DNA of 49,588 nucleotides from Saccoglossus kowalevskii. Its lineage: Eukaryota; Hemichordata; Enteropneusta; Harrimaniidae. A program made the position numbers and the translations under genes. Below, piece by piece: positions 1 to 9,743 of the stretch. Location of the stretch: positions 679,871 to 729,458 of the forward strand of contig NW_003109083.1 of NCBI RefSeq assembly GCF_000003605.2, written 5' to 3'. How positions within the stretch are numbered: the first letter of the stretch is position 1; the number at the start of each line of letters is the position of its first letter. The notes beneath the pieces are model-generated. The model did no database searches. It saw only the letters and a list, made by a program, of their open reading frames with translations, and was not told where the DNA came from.

Positions 1-299
1 CTTCAGTATCCAATATATACCCACTATCCATGCCAATTTATATCTGGCCTTCAGTATCCAATATATACCCACTATCCATGCCAATTTATATCTGGTCTTC
101 AGTATCCAATGTACTCACTATCCATGCTAATGTATATCTGGTCTTCAGTATCCAATATATACCCACTATCCATGCCAATTTATATATGGTCTTCTGTATC
201 CAATGTACCCAATATCCATGCCAATTTATATCTGGTCTGTTGTATCAAATGTACCCTCTATCCATGCCAATTTATATCTGGTCTTCAGTATATTTATAT
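1..299. repeat. Minisatellite, about six copies of a 46-48 bp unit
   Basis: Copies begin near 1, 49, 97 and 143 and continue to about 299. Each contains TTCAGTATCCAAT, then ACTATCCATGCCAATT, then TATATCTGG. The unit shortens from 48 to 46 bp where ATATATACCC becomes ATGTACTC. It lies in an intron of the phosphatase gene, since an exon starts at 469. Open frames across it are a by-product of the repeat. The array may continue left of the window. Confidence 0.9.
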
Positions 300-468
300 C
301 TGTTCAATATATATTAAAATTAAAAGTGATATAAAAAACAATAAACTGCATACTATTGTATTGATGAGGTTCTTTCGTCTAAGAGTATTATATGTAGCAA
401 CCATGTTTTGTTTAATATGAATTTTACGAAATGATGATATCATAATAAATTGTGTTGTTCTTTTTTAG

Positions 469-670
469 GAATTTTCCTGACACAAATTACAGCAAAGTTT
501 TCAGTATTGGCAACTCTACTAAGACCTTGTTAGTGGGGATGATAGATACTATTTTAATATGCGGTAACACAGATGATGCTATAACAGATTCTAAACTGGA
601 TGAACCGGTAGATCCAGCTGCTAATCAAGCACAGTTACAATAGATTGGACACTTTGAGAAAATCTAATGA
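469..670 (+). CDS. ACP5: ACP5-like exon (third from last), contains frame break
   Basis: The acceptor is TTTTTTAG|G and the donor is GA|GTAAGT. Conserved [13 protein letters not shown] is read in the first frame. After QAQLQ at 626-640 that frame stops at TAG (641-643). A family-like D-T-L-R-K-S-N continues to the donor in the frame one base later. A single 1-base insertion or 2-base deletion near 640-645 would explain it. Confidence 0.85.
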
Positions 671-2256
671 GTAAGTTACCAGTTATTATTTAAACTGCCC
701 TTGATTAGGTCATTCTTGGTGTACATGGCTAATTGGCATTGTATGTGTCTTCATTGCCTCCCTACATTGATTTGTTTATGATTGTTACAACTGATTTCAG
801 CAATTGTTTCATGTTATATACACCAATGAGGTTCCTTGTTGCATTCTACAATATTTCTTGTTGCCTGCGCCAATCAAAATCCTTGTTATATTCTATACTG
901 TCCACCAATCAGAATTCTTGTTATATTCTGTATTGTTTCCTGGTAATGTAATCTTTACTGTTTCTTGGTAATACATTATACCATCCATGTTCCTTGTTAT
1001 ATTCGCTACCTCTTGTTATTAATTACATGCATCTGTTGTAGTTGTTGAATAATCCAATAATAATAATTTATTTCATGCATTGACGTTTTATACCTTACCA
1101 TAATTATGTGTTAATATTGCTTCAGTACATATATAATAGTTAGCGGTCACTATCCTGTCTGGTCTATAGCTGAGCATGGTCCCACTAAGTGTCTCTTGCA
1201 ACGACTAAAACCTATGCTGGAAAAATACAGGGTTACAGCATACTGCAGTGGACATTACCATAGCTTACATGTAAACCCATCATCTTGATGTTTGTCATGC
1301 AGCATACGTGTACATCCAAATTTCATGTAAACAATGTCTTTCACAAATGTCAGGAGTCTAAATTGTCTGAAGTGAGTGCGGTGTTTGTTCTTATTTCAAA
1401 TTTCTGAGCTTGAAACATGTTCTGTAGAACTGCATAGATTGGTGAGCCATATTTACAATTCAGGATTTTTTAACTAATGTTCAGTAAAGCCGTTCATGTA
1501 TTTTGCCATGTACATGTTAGTAAAGCAAAAAAATTTTACAGTAATAACTTATGTTGAGTTTCCTTGCATTTATAATTTTAACATTTTCGACAATATAACT
1601 AGTAAGTTTGTTTCACACTTTCACAGAATATTTAAAATTGAAGTTGCGATTTAGTCCAGCGATCATCCAGCCAAGACCTTGTTATTTCCCCTATGTAGAC
1701 TTCTAAATTTTGTGGTTTTTATTGTGCAATTTTTGTATGTATGACAAAGATTCAGGATGGGTAATTTTACCTTTCTAGACAAAAATAACAAACATTTGTA
1801 TCGTGTTTATGTGTTCTGATCAGTTGATTTCACCCTGACAGTGAGAATAGAGATCACATTTCAGTACCATAATCGTGATGTACTTTTTAATATTTAAACC
1901 ACTTCATTCAGTTTAATAGATCATCTAGTACCCTGCTTCGCAGTAGACTTATTTAAGACACTTACTGGTAGTATTAGTTCAATACAAATATATTTTATTT
2001 TCAGCATATCAAAGGAAACGTCAGTGTAAATTACTTTGTTGTTGGTTCTGGTGCTATAGTGGATCCCTTTACTAACCATACAGATGCCATCCCGCGTGGA
2101 TCACTCCAGTTTCATTATGCTGATCCCAATAGTCTTGGGGGATTTGCTTTCATTGAAATGACGCATCAGAGTGCCGTGTTCACATTCATTGATGCTACAG
2201 CCCATAAAGATCTATACCAAACTATACTTTATCCAAGAAAAGATAATGACATATAG
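469..2256 (+). CDS. ACP5: Tartrate-resistant (purple) acid phosphatase, 3' part: three exons with a frame break
   Basis: Exons are 469-670, 1126-1270 and 2005-2256 (stop TAG). The family hydrolyses phosphomonoesters with a binuclear metal centre and is usually secreted or lysosomal. The joined product matches the C-terminal half of vertebrate ACP5: NFP then a conserved CGN-x-DD segment, a [12 protein letters not shown] block, HGPT, a GHxH metal-binding motif, then FHY-x5-SLGGFAFIE near the C-terminus. The splice phases fit (TG/G Trp at 469, GA/T Asp at 670/1126). The upstream exons with the first metal-ligand motifs are outside the window. One defect is visible: the frame entering at 469 meets TAG at 641-643, whereas the frame needed to join exon 1126 is shifted by one base. 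This may be an assembly or base-call error or a real inactivating indel. The family call is secure; whether the gene works is not. Confidence 0.88.
1126..1270 (+). CDS. ACP5: ACP5-like exon with two metal-ligand motifs
   Basis: The acceptor is CTTCAG|T and the donor is CAT|GTAAAC. It encodes the [14 protein letters not shown] block and the GHxH motif, here GHYH where vertebrate ACP5 has GHDH. Both histidines that bind metal in the family are kept. Confidence 0.9.
2005..2256 (+). CDS. ACP5: ACP5-like last exon
   Basis: The acceptor is TTTTCAG|CAT. The exon encodes the VGSGAIVDP strand (vertebrate SGAGNFMDP), [19 protein letters not shown], and a charged tail ending at TAG 2254-2256. The frame is open throughout. 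Confidence 0.92.
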   Translation, partial: HIKGNVSVNYFVVGSGAIVDPFTNHTDAIPRGSLQFHYADPNSLGGFAFIEMTHQSAVFTFIDATAHKDLYQTILYPRKDNDI

Positions 2257-3893
2257 TTTTATTATTATAATATTAACAGTCATTTGGGGTTGGTAATGGT
2301 TACTTCGTTTTGCAACTATGTTTTTTCTCAGTTTGATAAAATGATTCTGTAACATCAGATTGACTAAGAATGGTTACGCAACTCCATTAAGATAGATATC
2401 TGAGTTTGGTTAACAGCTGTTCATCATTTTCAAAAGAAAAAAACTGTAATGAACATTATTTTACATTGACTAATAACCATCGATCCAAACATCATAGACG
2501 CTGTGAGTCCTTACACCTATTTACGTCTCCAAGTGATTCGCTACTAGAGGCCACATCTTGAATGGTGCATTTACATACATTTTCAAAAATCTTAACAGTA
2601 TGCTTGTAGAACAAACTATAATTCCGATAACTCGCCCCTTCTAGTGATTGTTTGCTTCTGTGATGTAAATGGATATAAGAGACACAGTCTTGCTATTATT
2701 TTGATCTCTGGGAATTGAGTATATTGCGACTTATTCGAAAGGTATATTCAGGCTTGCCTGGTACAGGTCAGATTAAAAGCTGTCTTCTCATTGGTCGTTA
2801 GCTTACAATCATGATATTAATTGGCATACAATCCTACATGAGAACAATTGTGCTAACTCTAGAGAGTACAGATGAATAGATCAATCACAATTTTACAAAT
2901 TATCACTTTTAAAATAATAAAATTGCTAGTTTGGTCAGTCTAGCTTCACATGTATGATATGATTATGTAGAGTTGTAACTTTCAGTGTTATTTTTATAAT
3001 GAACGTAATTTAAAACTATGACTTTGAGTTTTAGCTTCATCTTAGTGACTAGTATAGATTTTGATTATACCACTTACAATGACTTGTTTTTTTTATTGTT
3101 ATTAAGATTGATTTTCTTCTCACCAACTTAGAAAACTTGTATGGGTTATTGGAATATAAAATTGTCAGAGTCCAATAAGCCAATCAGCAATGGCCTTAAA
3201 GTTAGGCTATGATTTTTGTTTCAAATACTCTGTGAAAGTGTTCTAGGTTCTTTGGGTAATGAGCCGTCCATATGCATGGCATTTTCCTCATATAGGAATC
3301 TGAATTTTGCCTTTCATATCATGTTTTTTACGTAGGGTTTGAATGAGTGCTGATACAGTTTTTTCATCAAATGACAGATTCTATTGTTTTTGGTGCTAGA
3401 TGTACAATAATATATATTATTTGTTGTTTCCAACAACCAAATTCTATGCAAAGTCTCAATTGGCTACCCAACCTTAATATGTGATTTTCTTGTGTGTTGC
3501 GTGAAAGATGCTCGCTGAACGTTTGCGGTAAAAATCGGACGATTTGATTTTGAGCTCGAATTCCTGTATTTCATAGCTCACATCGAAAGGCCGATCTTTG
3601 ACAGGGAAATATTGTGTTTGAATACACTTACTTCATCGAAATTGACCATCATTAAATGTGTACAGCATATTATTAAGCATGGAAATATTCCTCAAAATAA
3701 TTCCGAATCCCATGCGATGTTTGTCGCCACTACTGCTTGTCTTGTTTTTACTTTTGATTTCATGCTCAACTTGGGATCTCTTGCAGTGAACAGAAAATGT
3801 TTTATTGAATTCGTTTTTTATGAAATTTCAAATAATCTTCTCATATGATTTAATTGTTTGTGGTAAAAATTTGTTAGGTTTTTAATCAATCCA
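2257..3893. other. Phosphatase 3' flank, no gene seen
   Basis: This follows the phosphatase stop codon. AATAAA at 2916-2921 is a possible polyadenylation signal about 660 bases downstream. The longest open frame (3612-3848) is AT-rich and matches no family I recognise. No RNA gene or transposon end was seen. Confidence 0.5.
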
Positions 3894-4349
3894 CAGCTAC
3901 TTACAAGATGGTGTCTGATTGGCTATCCAACGTTAACACCTATCAATCAGGCCAATCAAAGACAATGCTCAGCTACTTACAAGATTGTGTCTGATTGGCT
4001 ATCCAACCTTAACACCTATCAATCAGACCAATCAAAGACAATGCTCAGCTACTTACAAGATTGTGTCTGATTGGCTATCCAACCTTAACACCTATCAATC
4101 AGACCAATCAAAGACAATGCTCAGCTACTTACAAGATTGTGTCTGATTGGCTATCCAACGTTAACACCTATCAATCAGGCCAATCAAAGACAATGCTCAG
4201 CTACTTACAAGATTGTGTCTGATTGGCTACCCAACCTTAACACCTATCAATCAGGCCAATCAAAGACAATGCTCAGCTACTTACAAGATTGTGTCTGATT
4301 GGCTATCCAACCTTAACACCTATCAATCAGACCAATCAGAGAGCAGCTA
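3894..4349. repeat. Tandem repeat, six copies of a 76-bp unit rich in CCAAT/ATTGG
   Basis: Copies begin at 3894, 3970, 4046, 4122, 4198 and 4274. Each starts CAGCTACTTACAAGAT and contains TCTGATTGG about 20 bases in and CAATCAGACCAATCA near the end. TCTGATTG and CAATCAGA are inverted copies, so each unit can fold on itself. Differences are few, for example CAACGTTAAC against CAACCTTAAC and CAGGCC against CAGACC. Confidence 0.95.
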
Positions 4350-6049
4350 GTTTGATGACAGGTTTTTTCAACATATAAAATTTTACCGGTACTTAACTGA
4401 TCATTTGTAACACAGTATTTATCCATGTTTTGTTACGCTATGCAGCTTGAACAATGCAAAGTTATTTATTCAGATGTTATGTATTTTTTGTATAAGATGA
4501 ATAAAACAAGGCTTTGAGAATGTTACTTCTGTTATTGTAGTTTTATATATGACAAATGAAATGCTCTTGTTTGGAACTAAAAAAATGATCTGAGAAATGA
4601 ATTCAAATATATGAAGCTATGAAACAAAATGGTCACCAGTAATTGTTAATTGAAAAAAACATGAATATAAAACCATCATACTAAGTTGAAATAATTTGGC
4701 CTAAGCATGTCCCCCCAAAAAATCATTTTGAAAAAAAATGGCTACCAGTCGACCATCTTCGACAAGAAGTGACACAGACCAAATTTGCTTGTGTACCAAG
4801 CTCAAACCCACCTGAAAAATCCAGATTTTTGTTATAATGCCTACCAGGTCTTGAATTGGAGTATAACACAAATCAACTTCTGTTGACGTGCTACAACACG
4901 ATCATCTGCGAACCAAGTTCAAACAGTGTGAATTTGAGATATGCCGGTAGGCAGAACTGTCCAAAAAATATGGTCAGATATATTGTATAGAATCTTGACA
5001 AAAAATCAACTAGCACTTTTGAAATAGTATACTGCCTCTGTACCAAATCTGAATAAACTTAGTAATAATGTTATTGTAGGTGTTTAGGCTATTCTGGGAT
5101 CAAATATGGCCAGTAGGCCATTTTGAAGCTGAGCAGAAGGAAAACTGGGGCATACATGTATGTATACCATCATGTATCAACCATGTACGAAGTTAGGAAA
5201 AAATCAGTCTATGAACTTCAGAAATACTACAACAGACAGAAACCAATAAATCCATAAGCTTCTGGACTGTGTCTAGTCGATTGAGGCAAATTATTATTGA
5301 TTCATGCAACACTCAAGGAAGTAGAAGAAAAGAAGAAATTGTATGTTCTACATGTGTTAGTACCGTCACGTTCATACACACATGTAAAAAATAAGGTTCA
5401 CAAATGGTAGCCATTCTGAAATTCAACGAAAAGCCTGACATTAACTGACAAAATATCACACCAAAAGTCAATTCTATATTTGGATGAGAAAATATGTGTG
5501 CGATTTTTACAAATCTCAAATGTAATATAGACGTTTGAAAGAAAATTTCAAGAGATTGGTTGAACTTGTAACTGAATTGTTCATTCCAGTTAATTCATCT
5601 TCCTGTAGTAATGGTAAACTCACAAAACTGTATTGATTATATATCAATGTAAATTTGCTGCGTGTCTGTTCTGAAAATAACCATCAATGATCATTTGACT
5701 TAGTGGAAATTTATATAAATTCATATAAATACCACCATTTATCAAAAGAAATTGATAAAAACCATTTCCCCTCAGGCTGCCTGTAGAGGGCGCCTTGATC
5801 GATTTTTGAAGCGCCTCACCCCAATGGCACAATGCGTGTGTAGCCCCAGTCTCGTCATACAAACTCAATTATATTGCAATCAATTTTGAGCTGTGGATTA
5901 GGCTGGGTTTAGCCAACTTAGGAGTCATCTACTTACGCTGCTCCTGTCAAGTTCACCAATTGTTGTCTATCAGTGATGAGGGCGCTTACTCTATAAAGCC
6001 CACACCAACAAATATTGAATTAATTTATACTTACTGATTAAATTAAATC
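4350..6049. other. Intergenic stretch, nothing recognised
   Basis: The sequence is AT-rich, with AATAAA at 4500-4505 and a few short open frames on the minus strand (5313-5519, 5644-5868) that have no recognisable domain. No transposon ends or RNA genes were identified. Confidence 0.5.
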
Positions 6050-6403
6050 GCATTTCTAATCAGATTTTATCAAACATGGCTTTTTGTTGACTGCCTTCAA
6101 GCACCCAGAGATCTTATTCACAGTAGAGAAAGCATAGCTTGATCTTTTAATTACACAATCGCCAGAAACACATACTATGAATCATTACCTCGCCATCATA
6201 TTTTGTTTCAAAAACACCAGAAAATTGCATTTCTAATCAGATTTTATCAAACATGGCTTTTTGTTGACTGCCTTCAAGCACCCAGAGATCTTATTCACAG
6301 TAGAGAAAGCATAGCTTGATCTTTTAATTACACAATCGCCAGAAACACATACTATGAATCATTACCTCGCCATCATATTTTGTTTCAAAAACACCAGAAA
6401 ATT
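6050..6403. repeat. Perfect tandem duplication, 2 x 177 bp
   Basis: The segment starting GCATTTCTAATCAG at 6050 is repeated from 6227 with no difference that I could find, ending in CACCAGAAAATT each time. No coding frame crosses it. It is either a recent duplication or an assembly duplication. Confidence 0.95.
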
Positions 6404-6929
6404 GAAGTCTTCTACAAATTCGTCGTGTACCGTAGAGAGAAGAAGTTCTACTATGACGTCAATAGACGCAATAGATGGTGTAAGCATAGGAGGCAATATG
6501 TCATCAACACATACTAGTAGCTAAGAGTCCACATATTGAGTGTCATATACAGATCTGAAATAGAAACACCGTTATTTTGATTAGATTTAAACACTGATAC
6601 ATGTTGTTTATTATATTAATGCATTTCCGGTATTATTCAGTTGCATGTTTCGCGTGAATGCACTGTTTATATACAATACAAGATCAAAGCATGTTATAAT
6701 TTCGGTTTCCAGGCCGACAATGATGGGGTTTTTTTCATTACATGAGAAATAACGGCGTAAGTTTTAAATACCTTTGTTTCTGGCATCCATGCACATTCTT
6801 AATATTTCAAACAAATTAAATTTGAGTTATATTCGTCTAGTTTTTGTAAAACCATTTCCAAATATGTATACATTCGGTATATTCGAAACTATAAATCAAG
6901 ATATCGTTTTTTTTTTTTAATAATGCGTT

Positions 6930-7140
6930 GCGCCACAAGGGGTACTCCCACTACAGTGACTCGAGAAATATCTCACACGTCTTCTGTTGGCAACATCCAA
7001 TCTCCATATATAAAATGCGGGGTCCCACAAGATTATATTCTTGGTCTAATCGTATTTTTAATCAACATTATAATGACATCGGTAATTCCAACATGGCTTT
7101 TGACATTGGGAATTGTGTAGACGTTTATATATATTTACCA
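6930..7140 (+). pseudogene. Decayed non-LTR retrotransposon reverse transcriptase fragment
   Basis: One frame reads SVGNIQSPYIKCGVPQ followed by D-Y-I-L-G-L-I-V-F-L-I-N. This matches the CGVPQGSILGP-x-LF-x-IYIND block of LINE-type reverse transcriptases. Near 7068 the likeness moves to another frame (YNDIGNSNMAF), so there is a frameshift. The catalytic FADD box is not intact, and neither the 5' fingers region nor the 3' part is present. It is a dead scrap with a TTAA element directly downstream. Confidence 0.75.
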
Positions 7141-7161
7141 ATTTCAGTAAAAATACTATTA

Positions 7162-7289
7162 TTAAAGGGCGGTGCTCGTCTCGCCCTGTTCGATATGGGA
7201 CTCATAGCGACGTATACAACGCGTTTAAAATATATTGTTTATTTACATGAAATTCGAACACGCGCTGTGCGACGACCACCTCCCTTTAA
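7162..7289. mobile_element. TTAA-flanked miniature inverted-repeat element, copy A
   Basis: It begins TTAAAGGGCGGTGCTCGTC and ends GCGACGACCACCTCCCTTTAA, giving imperfect terminal inverted repeats of about 20 bp inside TTAA at both ends. The interior CGATATGGGACTCATAGCG is the reverse complement of the interior of copy B at 11275-11368. It is non-autonomous. A TTAA target is typical of piggyBac-type transposases, but the family assignment is inference. Confidence 0.8.
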
Positions 7290-8418
7290 CCTTTCAAATA
7301 TTTGAACATAAGGGTTCTCCAATCGCCTTCTTCTGAGTTCTGTCGTATGGGAGCGTTACACAATACGTTATCCGCGCGTCTTGAACCGGAGTTCATGTAC
7401 GTTGTCGGTTAGACATGCTTACAGGAGACATGTTTTCCTATATTTTATATTCAACTCATCAAAAAAAACCAATGAAAATTAACTTCATACAAAAAACTCG
7501 AAACGAAAGATACTGCAAAGTATGAGGCAAATATTACATAACTTGCCCTTAATTACCTGTCCAAAGAAGCAGTGTAGTGTTAGGGTGAATTGATATTTCC
7601 GTGTAATAATTACGAATTTTGCTGCTCTTGTCGGATTCTACGATGATTTATTACAAGCACCGTGATGTCAGACTGTAATGATGAGACGCAAGCTATGGGA
7701 ACTAATCTCAAACTGACTTGACAGGTGACTATAATAAACAAATAACAGAACAAATTAGAAAATAAAAATGCAGTTTATTGTGAATTTGGGGTATGAATAT
7801 TCAGTGTGGAACGATACAAGTCTGCCAAAGGTCTGTTAAACTCGTTTCTCCACATCGCGCCCCGTGACCTGCACTGTGTGCGCCCGCTTATGTTGGAGAT
7901 GGAATAAACTTTCATGCTGTCAAAGAAATCGTCAATAGAGGGCGTGCCCTCACCTAATGATCTCAGAGTGGCCATACGGACCTAAACTTGTAATCCAGAA
8001 AAAATGAAAGAGCTATCTCCCCTATATAGTTAGGCTAACTAAGCCACTCCTGTTGTATAATTCCTCGCGTTACCTACTGTTTTGAAATTTGGAACACCAT
8101 CTTTACACTACTACATACTTCCACACATACAACTCTTACAAATAAATGTCCACCTTATTATCTTATATTACTTTACCACCCATAATGCACATCTCTTTCA
8201 AAAACTTAGCATTAAAAACATCTACAAACTCACAAAATGTCAATAATGTACATTTTTTTTTATTTAACTGGAAATTCATCATGTTAACCGTTACTTTCTG
8301 TCTACAACCCAGAACTACCCAACCTCCTCTATGAAGTTTATGCTTAACTGACAGTGTTTAGATACTTTAAATATGAACATCACGATACACCAACATTATC
8401 GGTTTCCTTGGAAAGCTA
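7290..8418. other. Intergenic stretch with one doubtful short reading frame
   Basis: Only the minus-strand frame at 7775-7975 stands out and it is listed separately. The rest is AT-rich sequence without recognisable ends, repeats or domains. Confidence 0.4.
7775..7975 (-). CDS. Possible small protein of 66 residues, unrecognised
   Basis: The frame opens with ATG in a good initiation context (CCGTATGGCC) and reads MATLRSLGEGTPSIDDFFDS, with more balanced codon use than the AT-rich surroundings. It ends at TAA with no intron needed. I recognise no domain, signal peptide or membrane segment. It could be a first exon, a small gene, or a chance frame in a locally GC-richer patch. Confidence 0.25.
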   Translation of the reverse strand: MATLRSLGEGTPSIDDFFDSMKVYSISNISGRTQCRSRGAMWRNEFNRPLADLYRSTLNIHTPNSQ

Positions 8419-8621
8419 TACTGTAAAATGACTAATTTTCACTGGGTTTAAATTTTCCTGAATTCAGGCGTATTCAATGGGTTTTAAATTCACGGTTTTA
8501 TCATTTAGATAATGTGTTTTGTGCTCAATTTTACATATTCACTGGGTTTTAATTTAGCACGTTTTTCAATCAGCGAAATAAACAAAATTAAAACCCAGTG
8601 AATTATTATCCTTTTACAGTA
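8419..8621. mobile_element. Miniature inverted-repeat element, TA-flanked
   Basis: It begins TA-CTGTAAAATGACTAA then TTTCACTGGGTTT, and ends AAACCCAGTGAATTATT then CTTTTACAG-TA. The ends are inverted repeats of about 30 bp with small gaps, and TA on both sides suggests a Tc1/mariner-type target. A third copy of CACTGGGTTTTAATTTAG lies inside near 8540. No coding capacity. Confidence 0.8.
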
Positions 8622-8832
8622 TTCTGTAAAATGAATTACACAATATTCCCGTGTATCAAGCTGTTCGGAGTTCGGGTTACCAGGAATTGGCTATTCCCAA
8701 GAGCCAGACAATGATTTCATTGGTTGAGAAGTCTTCACTTAGGGATCACAACAATATAATCCACTTCGGTCTGGCAGGTAGCACGAGCATTGAGGCACTG
8801 CCGTGACGAAACTCCAAATGCGCGGCATATGC

Positions 8833-9069
8833 TAGACTGGCAAAGTCGGGACTTCTTTTTTTGTTTTACAAAAAGAAATAATTAATTGTTCTTTTAGTCC
8901 TTTTAGCGTGATCGCCGAAATTAACCTGACCGCTAAAGAAATCCCCTTTCGCTAAAGAAATTTCTTCCGCGGGCACGCTAGTTTTTCGCGATCACACTAA
9001 AAAGGTAAACTGGTAATTAACTATATTTTTAATGTAAAACAAAAATGAAGTCCCGACTTTGCCAGTCTA
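8833..9069. mobile_element. Miniature inverted-repeat element with nested inner palindrome, TA-flanked
   Basis: The ends are TAGACTGGCAAAGTCGGGAC and its inverse GTCCCGACTTTGCCAGTCTA, extending inward through TTTTGTTTTAC and GTAAAAC for about 36 bp. Inside, TTAGCGTGATCGC (about 8905) and GCGATCACACTAA (about 8989) form a second inverted pair, so the whole element can fold as one long hairpin. The open frames starting at 9045 and 9116 begin in its right end and are not genes. Confidence 0.88.
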
Positions 9070-9743
9070 GGCACATGCGCAAACAGCGTGTTCAGAGACT
9101 ACAATTTTCACGAACGTGTTTCACAATACCGAGGGATCTTGGGGAAAACATACAGATGGCAAAAAACGGGGAAATAAACTATTGCCGATTTATCCGAAAA
9201 TCATGGAAACACGTGGGAAGTTGTCATCAGGCACAAGGAGTAAAATACCCCCAATTACGGACATCACACTTTTATATAACTGTTATGTTATTTTGACATT
9301 TCTTCGAGTAATAGGCAATTAATTATATTAAAGTTAATTCTGCCAAAGGCTTTCCAAATTGTATAATTTTTAACATTACGCCAAAAGCAAATGCACCACG
9401 AAAGTGTCATACTTGGGTATTTCTGTCGAATCAAGGCAGGGTATGATACGTTCGATTGGCTTGAATATTAGTGATTACATTGCATTCTGTTAAAACTTTG
9501 CCCTGTAGTGAAAATAAGGACAGCACAGAAGGTCTGAATGGTCGAGAGAATGCAACATAATAAGCCATTTTTCTCAAGCTGCGAGATCACGCGTGACTGT
9601 TGTCAAAGTGATTTTTTCTAATTTAAACGTCACGGGAGCAATCATCAATCAGGAGACATTCCACAAATGTCGATATTCAAATTAGAACCACAGCTTTGTT
9701 AGTTCTGACAGGAATACTGGTCGATCTCTTTCTTTCTGGAATC

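Noticed and set aside
30-420. Two open frames of about 100 codons with repeated segments
   Set aside because: They are translations of the 46-48 bp minisatellite in an intron of the phosphatase gene; two frames stay open together because the unit lacks stops.
9045-9322. Two overlapping plus-strand frames
   Set aside because: Both start at or just after the right end of the inverted-repeat element and contradict each other.
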